In this document: positions 46,313-56,274 of the stretch, in pieces
Position numbering within the stretch: the stretch's first letter is position 1
Layout: each line of letters begins with the position of its first letter
Assembly (NCBI GenBank): GCA_021813905.1
Contig: JAKAJH010000007.1
Coordinates: 1 to 64,000, forward strand
Source of the DNA: Bacteroidota bacterium
Lineage (GTDB): Bacteria; Bacteroidota; Ignavibacteria; UBA10030
Length of the DNA stretch: 64,000 nt
Reading direction: 5' to 3'
Position numbers and translations under genes: made by a program
Notes under the pieces: model-generated
What the model saw: the letters and a program-made list of their open reading frames with translations, nothing else
What the model was told of the DNA's origin: nothing
Database searches by the model: none

Positions 46313-47551
46313 ATGACGAAACGGCGCAAACATCGGACGCAGCAGGCGAAAGAGCTGCCGCGGAGATCCCGTCTGCGGTGGCGCTGGATCGCATCGGTTG
46401 CGGTCGTTGCGGCGGCGGCACTCGTGTACGTCATCGCGCATCGGTCGTCCGGCGTCGCGGCACCACCGTCCGCGCCGGATCGCACGGCATCGTCTGACAT
46501 TTCAGGCTGGCCGGCACGGGCTCTCGCCGTCAGCCGTACGTTCCGCGCGGTTTACACGCCGTGCTGGGAGGGTGCGTACGGGGCCATCGGTGACGCGTAC
46601 CTCTTTGCGGCGACCGGCGATTCCGGCCTGTACCGCTTTCATCTGCAGGAGCACGATCTCCGCGCCCTGTGTGAGGGGACCTGGGTGGACGACGCCGCAT
46701 GGGTCTGCCTTGCGGAACTGAAATGGTGGGAGATGACGGGAAAGCGCCGGATGGATCTGGTGATGGATGCGGCACGTCGCTATCAGAGCGCACGGAGCGA
46801 AGGACGACTCTCCGACATCGAGGGGTTCTGGACGTGGTACAACTGGCCTCCGGCGGCCCGGGTGAACGAACGCGTCTTCACAAACAGCAATATGGATCAG
46901 ATGGCGACTGTCGCGTGCGGCCTGTTCCTCGCGACGGGAGACCGGCGCTATTTGAACGATGCATTGCTCGTGTGGGAGGGTGACGGGAAGACTCCCGGCA
47001 TCCGCCAGAAGTGGTACCGCGGCAATGGCCGATGGGAAGGACGCCCCGGCGCGGCGGCGTTCGGGAAAGAACTTCCCTGGGACGGAGCGGGCTGCGCGTC
47101 CATCGCTGCCGCCCTGTATCGGGCAACAGGTCGGACTGCCTTCAAGGACATTGCGGTGGCGACTGTTCATCGGATTCTCGATCCGGCCACGGGCTGGGTT
47201 AGTCCGGATGACTTCTATCAGTTGAGGATGGACGGAAACGGCGCGTTCGTCAACTTTCTGTTTGACGCCTACGCGATTGCGCCACGCGAGCTTGCAGAAG
47301 TGCCGCAGAAAGTGGAACGGATGCTTGAGCACGTCTGGACGAATCACCACGGCATGGCGACCGTGACGCTGCATCGACTCTCCGACAACGGCATCCGGAA
47401 CGGCTGGAATCCGTTCGGTGGAGAGGATGGCTACGGCGTCGATGAGGTCGGTACCGTCCACGCGCAGGGAGAAGCGGCACGCGCGTTCGGAGTGTTTGTG
47501 TACTACGCCGGTCAGCCACCGGCGATTACCACGATCGGGAGCGGAAAATGA
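46313..47551 (+). CDS. Membrane-anchored GH76-like alpha/alpha-barrel protein
   Basis: A 412-aa protein with a basic N-terminus and one uncleaved-looking helix at ~24-43 (RWIASVAVVAAAALVYVIAH), then a helical toroid domain. The adjacent aspartates D126-D127 in WVDDAAWVCLAELKWWEMTG resemble the catalytic pair of GH76 alpha-1,6-mannanases; WTWYNWPP and VFTNSNMDQMATVACGLFLATGDRRYL further support that fold. Substrate would be alpha-mannan if so; other six-hairpin glycosidases cannot be excluded. The ATG at 46313 gives the shortest sensible start. Its stop overlaps a methyltransferase start by 4 bp. Separate transcript from the cluster because of the upstream hairpin. Confidence 0.7.
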   Translation: MTKRRKHRTQQAKELPRRSRLRWRWIASVAVVAAAALVYVIAHRSSGVAAPPSAPDRTASSDISGWPARALAVSRTFRAVYTPCWEGAYGAIGDAYLFAATGDSGLYRFHLQEHDLRALCEGTWVDDAAWVCLAELKWWEMTGKRRMDLVMDAARRYQSARSEGRLSDIEGFWTWYNWPPAARVNERVFTNSNMDQMATVACGLFLATGDRRYLNDALLVWEGDGKTPGIRQKWYRGNGRWEGRPGAAAFGKELPWDGAGCASIAAALYRATGRTAFKDIAVATVHRILDPATGWVSPDDFYQLRMDGNGAFVNFLFDAYAIAPRELAEVPQKVERMLEHVWTNHHGMATVTLHRLSDNGIRNGWNPFGGEDGYGVDEVGTVHAQGEAARAFGVFVYYAGQPPAITTIGSGK

Positions 47552-48171
47552 CCGACACAGATCACTGGTATGACGGAGCGTTCTTCGACCGGTTCATCGC
47601 GCCGAATCAGGATGACATCTTCGCCGCGATCCGAAAGGCGGTTCGCCCCGGCGGCACCGTACTGGATGTCGGATGCGGCACGGGGCGCATGGCGTTCCAG
47701 CTTGCCGGTCACGCCCGACTCGTACACGCGATCGATCCGTCGATCAGGAACATCCGGCGAGCCGAGCTGGTGTGGAAACGACGGGGGAGCCCGGGAGGGA
47801 TCATCTTCACCCATGGCTCGGCGGCAGATATCCGCGTTGTTGAGACAGAGCCGTACGACCACGCGGTGCTCTCGTACGTGATTCATGAAGTCGATGAACG
47901 CGCACGTGTTGCGCTGCTGAAGACCGTTGCCGCGCGGAGCCGCCGCCTCATTCTGGCGGACTATCGCGTGCCCAGGGTGCGAGGGTGGTTCAACATGCTG
48001 ACGGAGGCGGTGGAATTCGCCGCAGGGCCGGATCACTATCGGGGATTCCGGTCCTTCGTCCGGAACGGAGGCCTGAACGATCTGGCTCGCGCATCCGGCC
48101 TTGAGGTGCTGGAAGAACTTCCCGACGGGCCGCGCACCACGCAGATCCTCGTGCTGAAGGGGGGCGCATAG
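47548..48171 (+). CDS. Class I SAM-dependent methyltransferase
   Basis: A 207-aa Rossmann methyltransferase. Motif I is VLDVGCGTGRMAFQL, motif II HAIDPSIRNIRRAE, and the post-motif region HAVLSYVIHEVDERARVALLKT is typical of UbiE/ArsM-like enzymes. The start overlaps the GH76-like gene (ATGA), so the two are translationally coupled. Substrate unknown; lipid or quinone-like small molecules are usual for this subgroup. Confidence 0.88.
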   Translation: MTDTDHWYDGAFFDRFIAPNQDDIFAAIRKAVRPGGTVLDVGCGTGRMAFQLAGHARLVHAIDPSIRNIRRAELVWKRRGSPGGIIFTHGSAADIRVVETEPYDHAVLSYVIHEVDERARVALLKTVAARSRRLILADYRVPRVRGWFNMLTEAVEFAAGPDHYRGFRSFVRNGGLNDLARASGLEVLEELPDGPRTTQILVLKGGA

Positions 48172-48365
48172 AGACCGGTTCGCACCGTCCGATCCACCTT
48201 CCCGCGTTCCCATCCGTAGCGGGACGTTCTTGTTTCTCCCGTCCAAAGGTGCTAAGTTGAACGGTCCGCAACGGCACCGAAGCGGATTCCCGATCTGATC
48301 GCAACAACATCGGCCGGGCTGCGATAGCACACGGATGCCTGCAGCCCGCCTCCGGGCACGTGCAC

Positions 48366-49163
48366 ATGGCCGGTCCTGTCTCACGAATCCTTCTCATCAC
48401 TCAGCATCCCGACCTGATCCGGGACCTCGCTTCTCCTCCGGCTTCACTGCGCTGGCGTGTCCACGTTGCGCCCGATGTCGTCGCAGCCGCGCGCGTGCTG
48501 AACGGCAAGCGTCCCCGCGCGCTCGTGCTGGATATCCAGCAGGTCGTCTCCCGGCCCGGGCGCCGCATCTCGTCGCTGAAGCGCGCGTTTCCCGGCGTTC
48601 CGATCCTCCTCCTGACGATCGCGGATCCCGCCAACGGCGAACCGTTCGGCGTTTCCTTTGGAGCGGAGAAATGCGTTGTTCTGCCCGCCGCCCGCGCACA
48701 GCTCTTTCGGGAGATCCGGTCTCTTCTCTCTTCCTCGCGTCGGACAGCGCCTCGTCCTTCGCGTGAGCGTTCTGCTCCCGCACTCACCGATCACGAGATC
48801 GAGCTGCTGCGCATGTTCGTTCGCACGATGCTGGCGGGCCAGGCACCCGGTCGCACCGATCCGACAGAGCTGTCGTTCGGGAATCTCCATGCGGACTTCA
48901 TCCGTCAGGAGCTGTCAGTGAACGGCATGCCCGTTCCGACCAGTGCCCTCGAATTGCGGCTGCTCCGGTATCTCGCGGCACACGCCGGAGAGGCCGTCTC
49001 GCGCGAGCAGCTGCTCAACGATGTCTGGGGGTACGAATCCGCGCCGCAGACACGCTCCGTCGACAACTACGTTCTTCAGCTGCGCAAGAAGATTGAAGAA
49101 GATCCTGCCGCTCCGGTCCATCTGCTGACGCTCCGGGGCGCAGGGTATCGGTTCGAGCTGTGA
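48366..49163 (+). CDS. OmpR-family transcriptional regulator with degenerate receiver
   Basis: A 265-aa protein with an N-terminal receiver-like fold and a C-terminal winged helix (Trans_reg_C) at ~165-265 (LELRLLRYLAAHAGEAVSREQLLNDVWGY, RSVDNYVLQLRKKIEED, TLRGAGYRF). D56 in ALVLDIQQ occupies the phospho-acceptor position, but the usual acidic pair is replaced by T12-Q13 (LLITQHPD) and the conserved lysine is absent (CVVLPAAR). It may therefore work without phosphorylation. No histidine kinase is adjacent. It precedes the partner-switching genes, and an 11-bp-period direct repeat lies just after its stop. Confidence 0.88.
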   Translation: MAGPVSRILLITQHPDLIRDLASPPASLRWRVHVAPDVVAAARVLNGKRPRALVLDIQQVVSRPGRRISSLKRAFPGVPILLLTIADPANGEPFGVSFGAEKCVVLPAARAQLFREIRSLLSSSRRTAPRPSRERSAPALTDHEIELLRMFVRTMLAGQAPGRTDPTELSFGNLHADFIRQELSVNGMPVPTSALELRLLRYLAAHAGEAVSREQLLNDVWGYESAPQTRSVDNYVLQLRKKIEEDPAAPVHLLTLRGAGYRFEL

Positions 49164-49172
49164 GCCCCGGGC

Positions 49173-49190
49173 TTTTGACGTAGTTTTGAC
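49173..49190 (+). promoter_or_regulatory. Direct repeat TTTTGAC x2, 11-bp period
   Basis: TTTTGAC occurs at 49173-49179 and 49184-49190. Direct repeats with an 11-bp period are the normal binding mode of OmpR/PhoB-type winged helices. The site is 10 bp after the OmpR-type gene and before the RsbW-like gene, suggesting control of the latter. Inference. Confidence 0.4.
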
Positions 49191-49348
49191 ACAAGGGGGC
49201 GTGCCACTCTGCATCCGTTTCCGTAGGATAGCAACAGATGGGTTCATGATCGTTGCTGCATCCTTTCAGGGAGGTTCTGTGAAACGGTCCGATCCGCATT
49301 TCCTGTTCCGTGTTTCCCGCGCCCGGTGGCGTCGCCGGAGTCCAGCCG

Positions 49349-49783
49349 ATGGAACAATCGTCTGACAGTGAAGAACTCCGGTTCCTCGCGAAGTCCGGGG
49401 AAGAAGCACTTGCGCGGGAGGACATTGCGCGCGTTGCCGCCGCTGCCGGATTCGAGCCGGAGCGGATCGAGGAGATCCGGACTGCTGTCAACGAGGCCTG
49501 CCTGAATGCGCTCGAGCATTCGGACAGCCGGAGCTTCACGGTCTGGTACTCGGTTCACAGAACAGCATTGATCGTTGAAGTCCGGAACAGCGGACAACCG
49601 TTTCGGATGCCGGAGTCGACGCCCGATCTGGCCGCGAAGATGGAAGGCGAGCAGCCCCCGCGGGGCTGGGGCCTGTATCTGATGCGGAGGCTGTGCAACC
49701 GTCTCAGCATGTCGCACAAAGGGGGGATCAATGTGATCCACATGGAATTCGACGTGCACCCAGCACACTCACACCGTACGTAG
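49349..49783 (+). CDS. RsbW-like anti-sigma factor / serine kinase
   Basis: A 144-aa GHKL ATPase of the anti-sigma type, which binds a sigma factor or phosphorylates a STAS antagonist. N-box IRTAVNEACLNALEHS, G1-like VRNSGQPFRMP and G2 GWGLYLMRRLCNRL are clear. I use the ATG at 49349 after GGAG; a start at 49310 adds 13 residues. It is 18 bp before its probable STAS partner. No sigma factor gene is nearby, so the final target is elsewhere. Confidence 0.87.
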   Translation: MEQSSDSEELRFLAKSGEEALAREDIARVAAAAGFEPERIEEIRTAVNEACLNALEHSDSRSFTVWYSVHRTALIVEVRNSGQPFRMPESTPDLAAKMEGEQPPRGWGLYLMRRLCNRLSMSHKGGINVIHMEFDVHPAHSHRT

Positions 49784-49801
49784 TCGGTCAAGGAGCCCGC
49801 G

Positions 49802-50152
49802 ATGGAACCCGTATTCGACCTGCAGACACACATCGAAGGAGCATTGGCACTCCTGACGTTTCAGGGAGAGCTCACCGGATCCGCCGAGGACGCGCTGACG
49901 CAGGCATATCAGAAGCTCGCGCTGGCGCGCGCGACGAACATTCTTCTGCAGTTTCACGAGAAGGACTATCTCAACAGCGCCGGCATCGCCCTTCTGATTG
50001 CGCTCGTGTCACAGGCGCGGAAGGAGAAGCGGCAGGTCGGCGTGTTCGGGCTCTCAAACCACTTTCAGAAGATCTTCGACATGATCGGATTGACCGATTA
50101 CCTGACAATTTACCAGGGTGAAGCGGAAGCGCGGAGACTTGTCAGCGCGTGA
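49802..50152 (+). CDS. STAS-domain anti-sigma factor antagonist (RsbV-like)
   Basis: A 116-aa STAS protein. The phosphorylatable serine is in YLNSAGIALLIALVSQARKE, and the end (GLSNHFQKIFDMIGLTDYLTIYQ) is standard. In partner switching the unphosphorylated form sequesters the RsbW-like kinase; the phosphatase encoded next would restore it. Encoded between kinase and phosphatase in the usual order. Confidence 0.92.
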   Translation: MEPVFDLQTHIEGALALLTFQGELTGSAEDALTQAYQKLALARATNILLQFHEKDYLNSAGIALLIALVSQARKEKRQVGVFGLSNHFQKIFDMIGLTDYLTIYQGEAEARRLVSA

Positions 50153-50185
50153 GCCGTGAACGTGGTTCAACATCGCGAGGAACCT

Positions 50186-52594
50186 ATGAAACGTTTCGGA
50201 TTCGCACTTGCCATCCTCCTGCTTGGGGGCGCTGTCGTCGGCTGGGTCCTCGGCGCCTTCGCGACCGGCGACACACAGCACACCGGCCAGATGCTCGCCC
50301 TGATTCTCCTCAACCTGCTGATCGGGCTTGCGCTCTCGTTCGGCGTATTCGCCCTCGCGGTGCGGGCTCTTCAGAGTCGACTGAAGCCTGTGACGAAGCA
50401 CGTGCGTCGCGCGGGGATCATCGCAGCGGTCATGGTCGGACTCTTCTTCGGCGCGCTCGTGAATATCAGGCTCGGCCAGACCGAGCGCCTGATGTTCGGT
50501 GATCTGTCACGCTCTTCCCACCTTCTTGTTTCGAACGCCGGCGACTGGCTGGCCTCGATCGCGTTCTGGTTCACATGGGTCACGGTGGCCTATCTGCTTC
50601 CGCTGATGTATGAGGAATGGATCGGCCGGCGGTCGCGGGTCGTCGCAGCAACCGTCACCGTCAAGGAGCGCATCTTTCTCGTCGTGAAGCTCGCGTTTGG
50701 CGCGGTGGTCGTCTGGCTTCTGACGGCGGCCACGATGACCGGCGACTGGGTGGGATACCCGCAATATGCGACTGAGACCGTCGGTACCCGGGAAATCGGA
50801 AATGTGCGCGATGACTCGATCGCGATCATCGGAATCGACATCGGTGCGATGAGCCATGCCCGGTATCTGGAAGGGATTCGGCTTGTCGGGGAGGAATTGG
50901 ACAGGCAGGGGGTCGCCGTGAAGCTGGTGGTGCTGCCGAAGGACCTCGAACGATCATCGCGCGTGGCCGGACTTCTGGAGCAGATCGCACGGCAGGGGAA
51001 TGTCGTCTTCGCGGTCCCGCCGATGATGACCGAGGGCATGAGGCCGATCGATGAGCGCTGGCACTGGGTACAGGATCCGACGCAGAATGAAACCCCGTTC
51101 GTGTGGGGGGTTGCCAGCGCGGTGCCCGGCACGCTCTCGGGCTGGAGTTGGGCGATGCGGTTCTATCCGCATGCATACACGGATTACAAACGGGGGGACA
51201 TTGTCCCGGACGCCGCCCTCCGGGTTGTCAGCCTCTTCCGCGGAGGCGCCGACTCGAGCATCGGAGTGGTCGAGGGTCACCGGTTCGTTTTTGGGAAGTA
51301 TGTGACGGGATTGTTCGAGGATGGGTCTGCGCCTGTCGTGAGACGACTTGCGCCCTGGAAGGTGTCGGGGGGTGAAGCGTCGTGGAGGGCCGAGGACGAC
51401 ACAATCTGGTACTCCATCGGAAATCAGCTCGTCACCACTCTCAGCGATCTCCACACGAATTTCTTCAGAGGGAAGATCGTCGTTCTTGACCCCGGCGGTT
51501 CTCCCGGCTTCGAGGACAAAGGAGAATCATATGGAGCGACCGCAGCGGTGATCGTTCACCAGATCCTGAACGATGTTTCGCTGACCCCCCTCGACAGTTG
51601 GACCCCGTGGGTCGTGCTCCTGGTCCAGCTGATCGCGATCGCGCTGATGGTCTTCATCCAGCCGGTCATCGCCGCGATCATCATCTTCCTGATGGTGATC
51701 GGACAGGCGTTTCTGTATCCCTGGCTCGTCGAGCACACCGGGTATGTGCTGAATGTGATGCCGCCGATCCTCACGGCGTTCTGGTCGGCATTCGTTCTGC
51801 TGTTCATCCGAGTGTTCCATGAACGCCGCCGGGCGGAGATCCGTGAGAAGAAGCGTGTCGAGGATGAGTTGAAAGCGGCGCATGATATGCAAATGGGTCT
51901 GATGCCGACGGCTGATCCCGTCGTGCGGGGATTTCAAATTTCCGGTCTGTGCCATCCGGCGCATGAGGTGGGAGGAGACTTCTTCGACTACGTCTGGCTG
52001 GATGAGCGCAGGACGCGGCTGGGGATCGCCATCGCGGACGTCAGCGGCAAAGCCATGAAGGCGGCGATCACGGCCGTGCTGACAAGCGGCATGGTGTATC
52101 GCGAGGCGGGCGCCAAGGAAACGCCGAAGACCATCCTGCGCAAGATCAACCGGCCGATGTATCTTAAGACCGACCGGCGGATGTTTACCGCCATGACGTT
52201 TGCCGTGCTCGACATCCCGAAGCGGGTGTTGCGGCTCTCGAATGCGGGTCAGGCATTCCCCGTTCTGATCCGAAAGGGCAACGTGGAACTGCTCCGCGTC
52301 GAGGGAGAACGTCTGCCGCTGGGTGTGCAGGAAGAAACGCAGTACCAGGAGCGCTCCATCAGGCTGCGTACAGGCGATTGCGTGATTCTGTACACGGACG
52401 GCATCACGGAAGCCATGAACCCCAACGGAGAAATGTTCGGCCTCGACCGGTTCTTCGATCTTCTGAAGACGCTGGATGCCGGCCTTTCCTCCAAAGGCGT
52501 CCTTGATACGCTGTTCGGTCGCGTCAGGGAGTATGCCGGCGATGCCGCGCAATATGATGATATGACGGTGGTGGTGCTGAAGGTCTTGAAATAG
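50186..52594 (+). CDS. CHASE2-domain PP2C phosphatase (RsbU/SpoIIE type)
   Basis: An ~802-aa membrane phosphatase. The N-terminus has several transmembrane helices (~5-30, 35-60, 80-100, 125-150, 175-195), then a periplasmic CHASE2-like domain (~200-465, with FFRGKIVVLDPGG and TAAVIVHQILND) followed by the usual three closing helices to ~560. After a short coiled linker (KRVEDELKAAHDMQMGLMPT) comes the SpoIIE domain with VGGDFFDYVWL, IADVSGKAMKAA, LSNAGQAFPVL, ILYTDGITEAMN and QYDDMTVVVLK, all metal-binding aspartates present. GCGAGGA stands before the ATG at 50186. It would dephosphorylate the STAS protein on an external cue. Confidence 0.9.
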   Translation: MKRFGFALAILLLGGAVVGWVLGAFATGDTQHTGQMLALILLNLLIGLALSFGVFALAVRALQSRLKPVTKHVRRAGIIAAVMVGLFFGALVNIRLGQTERLMFGDLSRSSHLLVSNAGDWLASIAFWFTWVTVAYLLPLMYEEWIGRRSRVVAATVTVKERIFLVVKLAFGAVVVWLLTAATMTGDWVGYPQYATETVGTREIGNVRDDSIAIIGIDIGAMSHARYLEGIRLVGEELDRQGVAVKLVVLPKDLERSSRVAGLLEQIARQGNVVFAVPPMMTEGMRPIDERWHWVQDPTQNETPFVWGVASAVPGTLSGWSWAMRFYPHAYTDYKRGDIVPDAALRVVSLFRGGADSSIGVVEGHRFVFGKYVTGLFEDGSAPVVRRLAPWKVSGGEASWRAEDDTIWYSIGNQLVTTLSDLHTNFFRGKIVVLDPGGSPGFEDKGESYGATAAVIVHQILNDVSLTPLDSWTPWVVLLVQLIAIALMVFIQPVIAAIIIFLMVIGQAFLYPWLVEHTGYVLNVMPPILTAFWSAFVLLFIRVFHERRRAEIREKKRVEDELKAAHDMQMGLMPTADPVVRGFQISGLCHPAHEVGGDFFDYVWLDERRTRLGIAIADVSGKAMKAAITAVLTSGMVYREAGAKETPKTILRKINRPMYLKTDRRMFTAMTFAVLDIPKRVLRLSNAGQAFPVLIRKGNVELLRVEGERLPLGVQEETQYQERSIRLRTGDCVILYTDGITEAMNPNGEMFGLDRFFDLLKTLDAGLSSKGVLDTLFGRVREYAGDAAQYDDMTVVVLKVLK

Positions 52595-52672
52595 TATCAG
52601 ACCTGACCGATCTGTTCAAATGCCCCGCCGCATACGCGGGACGCGTTCTCACCCGTCTTTGCGGGACACCGG

Positions 52673-53749
<1,077 letters not shown>

Positions 53750-53846
53750 TCAGTTGAACGGAATTCTTGCGGTTCGGATCTCTGCCGTCGAACATGGGCG
53801 GGATCTCCCATGGGCCGCTTTGAGGTACAGAGCGGAGGCGTTGGTC

Positions 53847-56252
53847 CTACTGCTGCCCTACAGACACGACAAAATCTCTTCCCTCCCACCGGCGAGCATC
53901 TGTCCACGAGAACGTGAATCGGATTGTCGTCCCCGCGGGAAGGCTCTTGGTAGGGAGTTCGGCCGTGTGGAGACCGAAACCGGTGTCGAGCGTTGGCACG
54001 TCATGCGCGGTGTGCCAATTGTCGGAACTCCAGCGGACGGTCGCCGCGGCAAGGACCTCGATGCGCAGGATCTTATCCTCCGGAATGGAGGTACACTTCA
54101 AATTGAAACGCCACACGGCAAAGGGCAAATGTGCCTTCCGCGGTGCGTACCGTTCGGCCGCCGCAGCGGGCATGTCGTACACTTTCCCGTCCTTCAGGGA
54201 TCGGAGCAGCTTGACGTACTCCGCATGCGCCCACGCCAGCGGCATCGCGGAGCCCGACGGTCGTCCGAAGGAAAGCTCGCGCGCCGGGATATCAGCCGCA
54301 TCCCAGACCTGTTCCGGGAACAGTCCGCCCGAGCCGGCAAATGATTCGAAGGCCTTCAGCAGCCGCTTGGCTTCCGCACGATGTCCGGCGGCGAGTTCAT
54401 AATGTGCCCGCTCACCGGTCAGAAGCGGCCACGCTCTGCCGATCCCCGTCCCGTCGAACGGTGATCCATCCTCGTGTTCCCCGTAGCCGTCGTCGTTGTA
54501 GCGACGCCAGACGGGCCCCGTTGGGGTTTCAACCTTCAGAAGGGCATCGATCACTCGTACCGTATTGACGATGCGCGGATCATCGGGAGCGCGGAGGCCG
54601 AAGCGCACAAGGGCAAGGGCGTCCGGACTGACGATCTTGGCCGCCGGCTCCAGAGACTGCCCCGGCGGACGGTTCTTGATGGGGACATAACCGTTTGCCG
54701 GCGACGATGCTTCACCCACGTCCGGAGGAGCGATGCGGACATAATAACCCTCCACGCCGACCTGCTTCGCGAGGGATGTGTTGGTGACGTATGTCCACCG
54801 TTCGATGCTTGCATTCCAGAAATCCGCGGTGTCGCGGAGGTAGGCGCCGAGCGAAGCGTCATGATTGATCTCCGCCAGAGACGCAGCGGCAAGCATCGCG
54901 GAGACTTCCACCGCGAGCGTGAACGGAGAATAGCCGGGGTCCTCTTCCCACCGGTCTTCCTGCGTCACCGGTCCGTTCAGCAGGAGGTAGCACGCGGCCT
55001 TCCGGAGCATGGGCCAGAACGCGGAGAGTTCCTCGCGGTTCAATGCCTGTTCCCGGTATGCCAGATCCGCGAGCAGAATGGGAAATGCCGTCTCATCGGT
55101 CTGGACTGCGCTCCAGTAGGGAGAGCCGTCGAGCCACATATTCTGCGCCCAGTGGCCGTCCGGAGCCTGTGTGGATCTGAGATAGTCGAGGACCCGCTTC
55201 GCGTCCTCCGTCGCACCGGCGGCAAGCAACGCCCCGGCACTTTCCACAAGATCGCGCGGCCACACGAGATGGTAGCCGCCCAGGTCGTCGTCTCCTTTCG
55301 CGAATCCCCAGGGGATCGAGAGCCCCGCAATGATTCCTCCCGGGTGTGTCTTCGATTCGCACGAACGGAGAACCATCATGCTTCGGCGATACAGCGTGTC
55401 GCTTTCGGCGAGGTCCGTGCCGAGAGCCGTGAGGCCGCTCTGCCACTGCCGCCACGAATCTCCGTACGCCGACATTGCCGGCGGCACGCCGGCGCGCAGT
55501 CCCGCCAGCGCCTGTTCCGCTGCGCGGGAAGAGTCGCTTCCGAATCCCAAGGAGAGTACGCACTCGCTCCCTTCGGGTGGCAGCGGTATCTCACCGACGA
55601 CCGCGACGTTTCCGTTCTCTGCCCGGTCGTATTCCCACGTCATGCGGAAGTTGCGGGAGAGATCCTGCCAGCCATCGGAGGTTCCGACGAAACCGACAGA
55701 TCGCTTCACAAAACCGGAGGAGCAGGCGAGAGCCAACGCACTGCCGTCCCGTTCCGCGAAGAGCAGAGGGACGCCATCATACTCGCCGGTCCAGGCGGTG
55801 TTCCCCGCCCCGAAATTGTTCAGATGAGGTGCGAGCAGGACGTACAGATGGTAGTCTTGAGGCGGACCTTGAAGCGCCTCGAAGCGAATCCGCTGCAGGA
55901 CGGCGTTGTGGAACGGGTCCGCAAGGATGGTCTTCTCCAGCCGGTAGCGGTTCCGCAGACATGTGTTGAGCAGGCGGTAGACGGGGACGCCGGGTTCGCC
56001 GGGGAGCAGTTCGGTTTGGATGTCACGTTTCTCTTCCGAGAAAAAGTCGTGGCCGTTGGTGATGAGAAGTTCCATGTCCCGGATACATGCATGGTCAACG
56101 TCGGGATAGTAGACTTCGTTCAAGACCCCGTGGCTGTGGGTGAACCACACGCGACTTGTCGGCTGGATGGCTGTTCCGATGCCGTTCTTCGCGCTCGATG
56201 TCCAACGGGCAGCGATGCCGGGCGAGCCGGGAGCGGATCTTCCCTCATTCAT
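53847..56252 (-). CDS. GH15 glucoamylase (glucan 1,4-alpha-glucosidase)
   Basis: An 801-aa family 15 enzyme that releases glucose from alpha-1,4-glucan ends. An N-terminal beta-sandwich (~30-270, RVWFTHSHGVLNEVYYPDVD) precedes the (alpha/alpha)6 barrel with YHLVWPRDLVESAGALLA, general acid in DRWEEDPGYSPFTLAVE and base in GLFPEQVWDA. The C-terminal ~100 residues form a starch-binding-like beta domain (IRFTFSWTDARRWEGRDF). No signal peptide, so it acts in the cytoplasm, perhaps on glycogen or imported dextrins. It is 22 bp after the glucose dehydrogenase gene. Confidence 0.93.
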   Translation of the reverse strand: MNEGRSAPGSPGIAARWTSSAKNGIGTAIQPTSRVWFTHSHGVLNEVYYPDVDHACIRDMELLITNGHDFFSEEKRDIQTELLPGEPGVPVYRLLNTCLRNRYRLEKTILADPFHNAVLQRIRFEALQGPPQDYHLYVLLAPHLNNFGAGNTAWTGEYDGVPLLFAERDGSALALACSSGFVKRSVGFVGTSDGWQDLSRNFRMTWEYDRAENGNVAVVGEIPLPPEGSECVLSLGFGSDSSRAAEQALAGLRAGVPPAMSAYGDSWRQWQSGLTALGTDLAESDTLYRRSMMVLRSCESKTHPGGIIAGLSIPWGFAKGDDDLGGYHLVWPRDLVESAGALLAAGATEDAKRVLDYLRSTQAPDGHWAQNMWLDGSPYWSAVQTDETAFPILLADLAYREQALNREELSAFWPMLRKAACYLLLNGPVTQEDRWEEDPGYSPFTLAVEVSAMLAAASLAEINHDASLGAYLRDTADFWNASIERWTYVTNTSLAKQVGVEGYYVRIAPPDVGEASSPANGYVPIKNRPPGQSLEPAAKIVSPDALALVRFGLRAPDDPRIVNTVRVIDALLKVETPTGPVWRRYNDDGYGEHEDGSPFDGTGIGRAWPLLTGERAHYELAAGHRAEAKRLLKAFESFAGSGGLFPEQVWDAADIPARELSFGRPSGSAMPLAWAHAEYVKLLRSLKDGKVYDMPAAAAERYAPRKAHLPFAVWRFNLKCTSIPEDKILRIEVLAAATVRWSSDNWHTAHDVPTLDTGFGLHTAELPTKSLPAGTTIRFTFSWTDARRWEGRDFVVSVGQQ

Positions 56253-56274
56253 GATGAAACATCCTCATCTGTTT

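Noticed and set aside
49185-49208. Minus-strand TGGCAC-N6-TTGT as a sigma-54 promoter
   Set aside because: Spacing is one base too long and it points back into the OmpR-type gene.
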